Source: Nymphaea colorata (Eukaryota > Streptophyta > Magnoliopsida > Nymphaeales > Nymphaeaceae). From it: 64,000 nucleotides of DNA. Position numbers and translations under genes: made by a program. The stretch spans positions 11,842,802-11,906,801 of the forward strand of contig NC_045145.1 of assembly GCF_008831285.2 (NCBI RefSeq), given 5' to 3'. The notes under the pieces were generated by a model, which ran no database searches, had not been told where the DNA came from, and worked only from the letters and a program-made list of their open reading frames with translations. Shown here in pieces: positions 12,471 through 23,500 of the stretch. Within the stretch, counting starts at the first letter, position 1. Every line of letters begins with the position of its first letter.

Positions 12471-13160
12471 TGTCACAGGCCGAGTTTCTCCAGCCCGCGC
12501 GGCACCGAAGGCGTTCCCCAAAGCCTTCGGCCTTTAGCGGAAGCATTTATCTTTTCTTCGGGACTGTGGACTAGACGAGGAGTGTTAAACACTCGGCACA
12601 CCATCACCCAGGTTTATCCCATTGTCGGCCATCGACAAGCCGTGGCCATGAGACTCTGTCAGAACTTCGCCAATCCTCCAAGTGCCTATCTACATCCAAA
12701 TGAAATCTGGGTGGGGGTAGACTTTCCTTGGGAGGAAGTCCCCAGCCGAAGCCAGTTGACGACTATATGTCATTAAGTAAGGCGGTCGACCATCGCCCTA
12801 CTCGACGATGAGCATTCACTTGCTCACCCCCGCGTGACTCTACACGGTTGTGGAACGCAGCGTATGCGCCCACTGGAGGAATTGCCCCTAACCCACGCGC
12901 ACCCCCTTGTGTATCCAAACACTACGCATGGAAAACCCACAGGATTCCCCAACGACGGACTTGCACTTTCAAAGTGACTGTTTACTTTGATGCATTTATA
13001 CGACTTGTCACTGCACCACCGCGCTCCATATTTCACGTGTATTGCTTTTTGCTTGACTCGGCGACCGATTGATCCCACATGCTTCTCAAGCTGTGCATAA
13101 GCTGGCCAAGTAGCATATCCATCTACTAGCTTGGTCGGGCAAGACGGTCGATCAGCAACA
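12471..13160 (-). repeat. LTR copy 4 (690 bp)
   Basis: On the coding (minus) strand this is the 5'-terminal LTR and so the likely promoter of the multimer, transcribing leftward, away from the p24 gene. It begins TGTCACAGGCC, with one substitution against the other copies, and has more private substitutions than they do. It is followed directly by the right TSD, TGTCG (13161-13165). Confidence 0.85.
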
Positions 13161-13165
13161 TGTCG
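13161..13165. repeat. TSD of tandem LTR element, right copy
   Basis: TGTCG, identical to 8516-8520. Confidence 0.85.
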
Positions 13166-13525
13166 TATATAAAGTTTAAAGTATTTTAGACCAAGGGAAT
13201 GCATTTGAGGAAAACAAAATGGTAAAAAAAAAAGATCCGACGGTCCATGTCAACCGAAGGGAAGCAGTTACGCGGTGACATTCGCTAATATATACTTACG
13301 TAGGTTTCTCAGCTATCACGGCAGCTCATTGACCTCATTCGATAAATAAAAGGTGGTTTCTCAGCTATCACGTCGGGGTTTTCAGCTCATTGACCTCGTT
13401 CGGATTCGCCTGATTTCTTCGGGGATCGCATCACTTCTTTCTTTCCCTTCCCTTCTTGCCATTACCCCTCCTGCCGCGTGATCTTGGTCAGAAGCCTCGT
13501 TTGCTGTTGTCCTGTGAAGAGGACG
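13166..13525 (+). promoter_or_regulatory. p24 gene upstream region with duplicated block
   Basis: This is the 360 bp between the TSD of the LTR element and the p24 start codon. The block GTTTCTCAGCTATCACG, followed by CAGCTCATTGACCTC and TTCG, occurs twice (about 13303-13341 and 13356-13402). A TATA-like ATAAATAAAAGG lies between the two copies near 13342-13353. A pyrimidine-rich stretch (13433-13470) typical of plant 5' leaders precedes the start codon. Promoter function is inferred from position, and the transcription start is unknown. Confidence 0.5.
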
Positions 13526-13753
13526 ATGGGGCCTTCTGTCTTGTGCCCCTCTCTTGTCTTTCTATTCTGGGCGTTGGTGATGGTTTTTCTAGGGATTCCG
13601 TCCGTCCAATCTCTCCGCTTCGATCTTCCGTCGGGGCACACTAAGTGCATAGCGGAGGACATCAAGATCAATGCCATGACTGTCGGCCAATACAACGTCG
13701 TTAAGAATGAGGAAGGAGCATCTCTCCCGGACCACCAGAAGCTCACCGTCAGG
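13526..13753 (+). CDS. p24delta: p24 gene exon 1
   Basis: 76 codons from the initiator ATG to AGG, followed by the donor GTAATC. It encodes the signal peptide and the first half of the GOLD domain, including Cys41. Intron 1 is 143 bp and phase 0. Confidence 0.92.
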
Positions 13754-16700
13754 GTAATCAACATTTAGAAAAGAACAAGCAGTGAATAGAAGATAAAAGC
13801 TCCATCATCCAGTTGCATCCCTTTGATCTAATGGGGAGTCGTTTTATTCTGAGCGATTGTGATCTAATTTCCATTTTCTGCCTCAATCCTTCATAGGTTA
13901 CCTCTCCTTATGGTAATAGCGTTCACTTCTCCGATCTAGTGGAATCCGGCAATTTCGCGTTTACTTCGACGGAGGCAGGGGACTACATGGCTTGCTTCTG
14001 GGTCGCGGATCATAAGCCACCGACAACCGTAACAGTTGAGTTTGTTTGGAAGACAGGGGTCGCTGCCAAGGATTGGCCCAGTGTCGCCAAGAAAGGGCAA
14101 ATCGATGTAAGAGATCTCTCGCCTAACTCTGTTTGTTTATTTTGCTTACAAGTCTGTCTGGGCATATTTCTGAGGTGTCGGCTTCTTCCATCCGGCCGGT
14201 TTTAGTTTATAACGTTCCGCTGTTCCTTTTGCGGTTTCTGTCCATTAAGATCCCCCGAAACATGAATTTCTCCAGGGATTTGTTGTGGTTTTACTGCAAC
14301 CGAAATTGTGGCAGCTTTTCCTTTTGCTTTTTGTTTTCATCTTCATCTGAATTGCATGCTACGTTGTATTGGCCGTCCTCTTGTCAGTTCGCCAATGGCT
14401 TCACGTGTGCAGGTGTCTTCCACATACGAAAGGGTCACTTTGGTAAATCTTGATGTGAATTAGTCACTACCATCTCATGGTCTGCATATACGTGTAATCC
14501 CACTCTAAAGGGTTGTTTTTATTCATTGGTCTTGCTAGGAAACGTGTGATTAGTGAAGACATTTCGTCTGGATGAGATCTGTTTCCGGACTTATCTTACT
14601 CTTGAATAAATGGGTGTTTCGAGCAATCATCTTCGTGTGCTAGCAGCCTTAGGTAATAGATTTAGCATCTAGCAATGCTATGTCCTTTGGGTGAAATGCA
14701 ACTATGGGGGGATAGATTACCATATCAGAAGTTCTCTAGAATGGCTTTAGAGTGTAATAAGTTCAAATGTAGAGTAGCCTTGAGAACTTATTGTGATCTC
14801 CATGCGCTCAATGAAAGGATCGGTACAGTTTTTTCATCTATGCACCAAAATCCTTTCTGTACCTCTCCACTTGCTGCTATAGGTGACTGATTGGTGGATG
14901 AAAAGGTATTTATGTGTTGTGGGAATATGATTTTTTCGGTGTGCGGTTACCATGGATGAATTCAACAAACATTTGGAACCTAGTTGGTTAATGATTTAGA
15001 AGTCCATATTGCATATATATGGGCATTTACTCCTCACCGGTATTGGATAGTATCTGGTGAACGGGTCCAACTCACATCAAGATTGAAGACACCATGAAAC
15101 CCATAGAAGCAAAGTAATTTGGTGAGTTTTAATGAGCTTCATAATTGATTTTGTTGAACTTTTTCTTTAATAAAATTCAAAATTGTGAACCATGTCCCCG
15201 TAAGTGCTAGGCGCTGCCTAGCGAGCTTGGGAGGAACTAGCGACATCATGTGGTCCAAAACAAGCATAACAAACCAATGAAATTCATGATAACGTTACAA
15301 TTATTCGACAAACATGTATTTCTTAATAGCATACACATGACTATCAACTTATCACCATGAAGCAATTCAAATTTTAAACACACTGTAAAACAAATTAAAC
15401 ATCTTATAACAATATAGTAAACACAAGTAAAAGTTCAAAACATCAACTTTAATGAATTAGAGCAATAATGTTTATATTATGGTGTAAAAGAAGCAAGTTT
15501 ACAGTTTGATTTGCAATGTGATTGAGCATGCAAAAGCTTCTAATTTCCTTAAAATCAACTGTCTCTCCAAATCTATTTTCTAAAACATAAAAACCTAAAA
15601 AAAAACTTGAATTTACTATCTAACAAGAAAAGAAGGGAAGTCTTCAACATATTTTCCATGTCAGCATGATGTAAAACTGCCTTCCATTGTAATTCTAATG
15701 AACAAAGGAAAAGAAAATGTTACGAAGAATAGTACATGCACATTCAAAGGAATACAACCTCAAACTACATAAGAAGATCCAAAGTATCGCATATGAAGTG
15801 TATCTATCATATATATTGCACAAAAACAAAAGAACAAAAGGAAAAGTAAATACAGATTCTACATCAAATGACAGCAGTAGCAGCTGCAGAAGAAGAAGAA
15901 GAAGAATATCTGCCTCAAAAGAACTGAAGGAAAATAAAAGTTCAAAAAGCGAAAAAGACAAATTTCATATTGATAGCAGTTGGCTACCCTGGCTGCAGCT
16001 TTCACAAAAGTAATCCCAAACTCACGAACCTAGTGCTAATTACAGATTAGGGTAACCCTCCTTAGAGGTAAAGGCATTCCGCTAACATCAAATAGACCCA
16101 TCAACCTTATTTATAAGTGGTCTCTGGGTCAGTCCAATAGACCTGATTGCGAGTCCAATATCCCAGTAGCTATCAATACTCCTTCCCTTAGGGTCCGTTT
16201 GATGTACAAGAAGAATTTAACACCGTAAATTTACCATGGTAAATTTTTCTGAAAAAATTTACAGGATGAAATTTTTCCGCACAGGAAGAATTTAACGTGA
16301 TAAATTTAACCCTGTTTGATGCACATGGTAGAAAAATGAAGAGACTTTTTTCAGAACTGTTAGTAGAAGACCATAGTTCTTTGGGTTTTAAAAGAGGGAG
16401 ACAAAAATCCCAACATATAGAATCCACAAAAACAGCACTATTCTAGTCTTTACAGCAAATATCAATAGTTAACTGCAAACTAGAAACCAGGTCCATCAAG
16501 TTACCATGATACTAGGGAATAACATACACCAAAATTGCATTGTACACAACACGCCTAAGAAAGCCCCTTAAGCTACACAAAATCCTCAACCATAACTGGA
16601 GCCTATCTACAAGAACTAGGAGTTTCCACACAGCTATCATCCCACCCAACTCCCCACATTCACCCAACTCCCCACTATCAACCACATTCTCCTTTTTTTC

Positions 16701-19700
16701 CCCCAACTCTACCAAGAATGGAGCATACGCCCTCCCCAATATCAACTCCTTCCAGTGACAGCTTAAGGGGCTTGCTGTGTACATGGTGTATATGTTCTGT
16801 GTACTCACAAATCCTCAGCAACCACGCAAGAAACAACACAAGGGAAGAATACCAACTTGCATTTTCAAATCTAACACAGTAACACCAAAAAGCCACAAAC
16901 AGACTTCCCTTGCAGCCCTGCTGGAATCACACCAACGTCTACCTCAAACAAACAACACATTTTGTGAAACGCCTCTTCTTCAATAATGAGGAACAAAATA
17001 TGAACAAGTAGAAGTAGAACAGAGCAGGAATAGAGAATTTGAGCAGGGCACCGAAAACAGCAATACAACGGGCAGAATAATAAACCAATTGCAGTAGAAA
17101 TTGATGCTTGTACTGCCTTGTACTCCTTTCTACACATTCCTAACAGCAAAATGAAGTATGAACACACAGATTTTCCTCATAACAGAAACAAGCAAAAGGC
17201 ATCAGCAAGAGCAAGAGCAAGAGAGAGAAAGGGAGACAGCGAGAGCAAGACAGAAAAAATTTTTGGGTGTTTCTGAAAGGGACACAGCGAGAGCAAGAGA
17301 GTAACCCTTACCAGTGGAGGAGCGGCGATTGTGGAGATGGCGAACCGGCGGAGCGGCGACGGTGGGAGCTCTGGCCCACACGAATACTGCGTCTTCCATG
17401 CCGGTGAGAAGGGAGATATTGTCGAATGTGAGGGAGGAAGAGTTCTCGACTGCGGAGGGAGGAGGAGACGGGTGAAATGAGGAAAAATCGAGGGCCCTAA
17501 CGGCTCTCCAATTTGTCTCTGCTCAAAAGTCCGACCTGTGAGGTCGGACTTTTGAGCATGTGAAATTTCACCCGATCACGTAACAAAAAACGGGTGAAAT
17601 TTCACGCCGTTTGATACGGCGTGAGATGGGCGGGTGAAATTTCACCCGCCCGTACATATTTCACCCCCCCTTCAAATTTAACCCGACAACCAAACGGGCC
17701 ATTAATAAACACCTTGTCCTCAATGTGTGAGTGGCTGAGGACAGACCTCCTTCATCCCTATATCATTGCTGTCATCTTTACTTGATCCTACTTCTCCAAC
17801 ATGGTACTTATATTTGACAATAAACCTTGTAATGCAGAATCCTTCATGCCCTTTTCTAGCACTTGACATGCGGCCTTTGCCTTAAGTTCTGTGTTCCCAT
17901 GACCTTTAGGAGCAGCCCTTATTGTTCTTCCCATCATCCCATTAGGCTGCACAGGCCTCTCATTCGTGAACCCCTGTGCCTCATCCCACCATCTTGCTCA
18001 GATAGTATGTCAACCATGTAGGCATATTGTTCTTCGCTGCGCATACTTCCCGCTCATCATTCTTGGATCCCAAATGAGAAATACCCTTATGTTCATGATA
18101 AATCTGCAGAGGAGCATCCTTGATCCTACCAACCATAGCATCCACTTCCCATTTGGACAATTATCTCCTTCCTTCCGACTGATCACCAGATTCTGTCCAT
18201 AACTTAGACTTGGATCCATTGATTCCATTCACAAAAGTAAAAGCGACATAAGCATTTGGTTGGATGCAACGGAGACAAAGATGGATGCACATGCAGAGTA
18301 ACCAAAGCTTAAAAAGCCACCAGATCCAGGACAAACACTTTGGACCAAAATTGCAAATTCAGTTGGAAGTATAGGCGTCCTATCCTTTGGAAATAAAATT
18401 TGCCGCTGAAGCATGACCACCAATAATCCCTTGAAAAGTGATACAAAACCTTCATTCTCTGTCTACACAAGTCTCCTCTTGGCTATGGAGCTTCCCATTG
18501 TGCAGCCAGCAGACTGATGGTCGACCCCACTGTATTCTTCATACCCATCCACTTCAAGTCTGCTGTGAAGCTGCTCCACTTCCAAAGGAGTGTGCCACAT
18601 GGAAGTTATTCTACCCCAATGCCAGGGCACTATTTTAAGAGCTCTTTTCTAAGAGCTCTATTCCTGCCCGTCCAATGAACTGAGTACTTAGGATGTCTGC
18701 TTCTTTCTCTATAAGATTTTCTATGTTTGGTAAGCATTTAGCATGTCCCATAGCTGCTTCTTGGAACTCTTGGATAATGGATATACTGAAGGCATGATGA
18801 TTTGCAATTCCTCTCCATCAATACCAGTACTCTCAAGTCTCAACCTCTGGATCAATAAATACACGTGAAGTGCACATCTTCATCTCTCCCTTGATGTTCC
18901 AGCTCTGGGCGCTTTGTTTGTAAAAACTGTAGAGTTCAGTTCGGCTCTATAAATGGGACAAAAGATAATTTTGCATAAACCATATCTCACACCATCATCC
19001 TCAAATAGAACACCTTCTCTCTTCCAAATTCATCTAATGCCACGATATCAACAGCAAATTCATAAACTGCTAGTATAGACAATGTATCTCGACAGGAAGC
19101 CGACGTAACCAGTTTAGATCAGGTTAACAACAGAAAAATGACGATTAATGAGCAACAAATGATAGAGAGAACAACTAAGAATCTCATGACAGACCAGAAC
19201 TTGGTTCTGGTCAGATGTGGGCCAGTTTTAATTCAGGTAGCTCAACAGAGTTAAAACACCTAAACACGAGGCACTGCATCCAGAACTGAAACAAGTGCAA
19301 GACCTGATCAAGCCTGCTGTAAACCATGGTAACTCCACAGTTTGTTTTACTCAGTTTCACAAACGAACCCTCAGATTTGTTCTCCACAACTATCTGGTTA
19401 TTTGATGTCACCAGAAAATAGTTATCCTGCTCGCGTTATTTGATGCTCCTAATGAAGTTCCACGTCAAATCTGAAGCTGTTACACCATGTGAACAAGAAG
19501 AAAATCATTTCTGTAAAGAATTTGCCACTGCCTCATCCCAGATATGATCCCTGCTATTTATTTTTTCCATTTTGAAATCTACATTATAATAGAGGACTAG
19601 AACCAAGAGAGAAAAAGGAAGAAAGAAGAAGAAAAGAGAAAGAAAAGGAGGCATGGGACAAAGAGAGGGAGAGAGAGAGAGAGAAAGAGAGGGAGAGTCA

Positions 19701-20476
19701 TCAACTTCATTATGCCTCTACTCTCCCTTTAAATAAAGATTAGGGTTAAGAAAAATATCACATATGTATGCATACTTTATGAAAATTATACGTAATTACC
19801 CATAACTAAAAGCATGTTGCCTTATAACACTCCTTTGAACTGATTTCACATTATTCTATAGAAAACTAGTGACCTAAGGTTTTAGTCCAAGGAAGTGAAT
19901 CCATGTTTAGCAAGTCATCCACAAAAGTTACATGATAAGAGAATCTGCTTGCAGAAACTACGGAGTATGGAGAGACTATACGGGCGGGTTTGCATACTCA
20001 AAGGCTTAAAAAATGTATAGTTTCTTGATTTGAAAGATAGAACTTCATTTTCACCATTACACAATCATTATAAGTTATTTTTTTATAGAAAAATCCATAG
20101 GAAGATAAAGACGATATTTACTTCAAGTTTTCGTGTTTTTGACCATCCATGTTTATTTTCTTTATAATGTCACGTAGGTTCTTGATTTTGATCCAAAAAT
20201 TCCATGTAATATAATTTTCTTTTCTATGGCTTTCCCTAATCTGATTCTCTGACCAGTGATTTTGCGTCCGACAATTGCTAGATAAGGAGAGAAGCCAAGT
20301 CATGCAGACACTTCAAGCAGTTACTGCACCCGAGTTTTGGGCGTGGGTGCACTAACTAAATAATTTGTTTTCTGTTTTGTTGAACAGATGATAAAATCAT
20401 AACTTGTTAATTGCTAATTTTCTTGTTTGGCTTTGCATGTCATATGTACATATGCATATGAATATGTGTGTATGTA

Positions 20477-20525
<49 letters not shown>

Positions 20526-23500
20526 TTCTTGCACCCATACCCATGTTTCTCTGTAAAATACTGCACTAGCACCTGTGTGATATAGAAAGAAGGTTGTATC
20601 CATGGTTGGTTATTTGGAACCACATATAAGTTAAATTTTATTTCAAATACATCTAACTTTTGGCACCTGAAGAAATTTTTTGAATCTTCAAAACTCTTTT
20701 AAAATTTCAATGTTTTTAATTTTCAATTGATTTTGTTGGTGGAAACAAAATTTGAGTTGGTGTTTTGCATACATTTGGAAAGAAATGAGTTAGTGGGCTC
20801 ATGAAAGGACTCCCTCAAATCTAAGAGCCAAAAAGTCATAGTGTGATTCAGAGAACCATGACACCAGCAGTGGAACTTCCCTTTAACAAAGGTTGGAGTG
20901 CTTGAAGAAGTTGGGAATGTGATAGACCTCCAGAAATGGTTCTTCTTTGTTGTTCTCCACCTAGGCAACTTTCTTCTCTTTTCCTCTCAACTTAGGACTT
21001 CTAGGTCTAGTTCAGCTTTCTTCAATAATCAAATCACTTTTCTTGTAATAATCTTTCATTATTTAGCTTAATGAAATGAGGGGGTTTGTAGGTGTCAACA
21101 CGATGCTCAGATATGGAAGCAATAAGTACATAATCTTCTTTGTTCTTGATATTCATTGTCATTTTGTCTTTGATGATGAACTGAAAGCTTAGGGAATGGA
21201 GGCTCAGTCACACGGGTGCGCCAACTATGGTGGCGCACCCGCACCCACATCAGTGCGGGTGCGGGTGCTGGTGCTAGTGCTGCCCGACACAGCGGAAATG
21301 AGTTTTGGCCGTTTTGAAAACGTTTTGGCTGAGTCTTCATTGATATATCGATTCAAGGTAACCTTGATAAAACAAAGTTTAAAAATATTGACAAATAAAA
21401 TTACTTATATAACAAATAACATATATATATATATATATGTATATATATACTTATATATTTATTTATATGCTCTCGCCGCAACCGCACCCAATTTTTTTTG
21501 AACTTGCCACATCCTACACCGGCACCAGCACCCCACCCTGCACCCATGTGACATAGAATAGAGGGTTCTCTACTTTATGGAGATAACCACACATGATTAT
21601 AATTCTTTTTGACCCCAATAAAAAAAAACTCATAGAAAGTGCTCTTTCTTGAATTTGCTTTTAAAGTCATATACCTTTGCACTTTCCTACTTAGGTTCAA
21701 GAAGGTCATGTTGTTCCATAGCTGGGTCAAGGCACTATGATATTCACAAATAGTTTTATTTCCTTGTTGCATGTTTATAATTTTTTTATTGGAAGTTGCA
21801 TTTATGGGCAATATTTTTTGAGACATGGACACATATATTGTTTATGGGTATTGTGCGCAACGTACTTCTCAAGTATAATACAACAAAGTTGTATTTATCT
21901 AGAAAATCTCGACAAATTTTCAAAAAAATAAAAAATCATAAAAATTAGCTAAAAATAAAATAACTGAGAAACTAATTAGAGCCATTCAAAAATTATTAGA
22001 TTACCAATAAACGAAAATTGAAAAAATGGAAACTAATAGTCTGACAAATACATAACTAACAACAGTTGATAGCTGTTGAAGCATGTAAAGATGGGTCTTG
22101 GAACCGGGTCTGGGTCCAGACCCGATCCAGCTTGTAGCCCTTGTTGGGCCTTACATAAAGACTTTTAACCCTAATTTCTGAAGTGAATGAAGTTTTAAGA
22201 GAGAGAGAGTCTGGCGGCTAGTGGGCACCAGACCTCCTCACCCGTGGTTTTTCTCCCTCTCGTTGAGGGTTTTCCACGTTACATTCGTGTTCTTCTCGCT
22301 TTTACTGTTTCTACATGGTATCAGAGCCGTGACTAGTTTGTGAAACTTTTTGCCGGCTGTGAAGTTCTGGCTCTGACCTTTCCATCGCTTGCTGCTCTTA
22401 TTCCGCCGTCGCCGTTTCCATTGTTGCTGCCGATTCCGGCTGCTTTTGCTGCTGGTTTCTGGCTGCAGCCCAGCATCGTTGCCCAGCTCCGCCTTCTCTG
22501 CCGTCGCCCTAAGTCCCAGTCGCTCAGCATCTGTCAGCACCTAGCGTCGTCCATCGCTCAACGCTCACCGTCGCCCGCCATTTTGTGCTCTGTTGCTGTT
22601 GCCCGAGGCCTCCCTTGCTGTTTGCCGTCGTCTAGTGTGTGTCGGTTGCTGCTGTTCTCTTCCTGCTCGTGAAGCCCATGGAGATCTGTCGCACTGATCT
22701 GTTAGCTCCCTGCGTCACCACCCAGCATCGTCCCGTCTGCTGTTCCTGGTTGCCGTTTGCTGTTCCTTCTTTGTCCCTGTTTCTTGGTTAGGCCTTTTTT
22801 GCTTTGGTGAACCCGACATGGTGGCGGATTCTCATATGAGGGAGTAGATTATTGACAGTGGTGCTACCCACTACATGACTGGCGATCCTAAGGTCTTTCA
22901 TGGGTATAAGCTTTCGTCAGGAAGGAACGGGTGTCTCTTGCCGATGGTTCCTCTATTTTTGTGGCTGAAAAAGAGTGTCTCTCACTTTTGAACAAGTTCT
23001 TAGTCCACAATGCTCTACATGTTCTTCATCTTCCCTTGAACCTCTTGTCGGTTAGCAAGATTACAAAAGAGTTGAATTGTGAACTTATTTTTTCTGCTGA
23101 TTGCGTTCTGCAGGACTTGGTGACAGGGTAGAGGATTGGGATTGGTTTGTTTTCTGAAGGGCTATATCGTTTTCCTATGCGTGCCACTACTGCCCTCATG
23201 ACAACCGCTAGCAAAACAACGAAGAGTAGAGAGGACTCCCTTCAATCGATTATGCGTTGGCATGAGCGCCTTGGACACCTTCCTTTTGGAATTCTAAGAC
23301 AGTTATTTCCTGATTTGTGTTCCAGGTTAGATATGACTATGGTGTCTTGTGATGTCTGTCACCTGGCCAAACATGTTAGGGCTTCATACCCTGTGCCTAT
23401 CCATCGTTCTAACGAGGTGTTTGCCATGATTCACTCTGATGTGTTGGGGCCTTCGGGAATTTCTTCTTGTCATGGTTTTCAGTATTTTATCACCTTTATA

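Larger units (their letters stand above)
8521..13160 (-). mobile_element. tandem-multimer non-autonomous LTR element (TRIM/LARD-like), 4 LTRs and 3 internal regions
   Basis: Four copies of a ~0.7 kb LTR alternate with three ~0.6 kb internal regions, giving repeat spacings of 1317, 1302 and 1331 bp. Read on the minus strand, each LTR starts TGTTG and ends TGACA. Each internal region starts 2 nt later with the initiator tRNA-Met primer site TGGTATCAGAGC. In internal regions 1 and 2 it ends with a purine tract, AGGTGGGAGAG. Only one 5-bp TSD (TGTCG) flanks the whole block, so it is one insertion locus that exists as a multimer. No gag, protease, RT or integrase motif is present, so it must be mobilised in trans. 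I found no 5S-rRNA-like segment of the kind that defines Cassandra TRIMs. The short frames in it recur only because the sequence repeats. Confidence 0.88.

Noticed and set aside
8490-12776. Recurring 70-155 codon frames in each repeat unit
   Set aside because: They recur only because the LTR and internal regions repeat. They occur on both strands, cross LTR boundaries, and show no known domain.
8521-13160. Cassandra-type TRIM with 5S rRNA promoter in the LTR
   Set aside because: No segment resembling the 5S rRNA internal promoter could be recognised in any LTR copy, and the LTRs are longer than usual for Cassandra.
17705-19420. Possible minus-strand gypsy retrotransposon remnant
   Set aside because: Only a faint resemblance to retrotransposon non-coding ends, with no domain, primer site or LTR pair identified, so no element was called.
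20297-20584. Possible fifth copy of the hAT MITE family
   Set aside because: The right end CACCTGTGTGATATAG is similar, but the candidate left end lacks the CTATGTCACA motif and the flanking 8-mers match poorly (6 of 8 at best).
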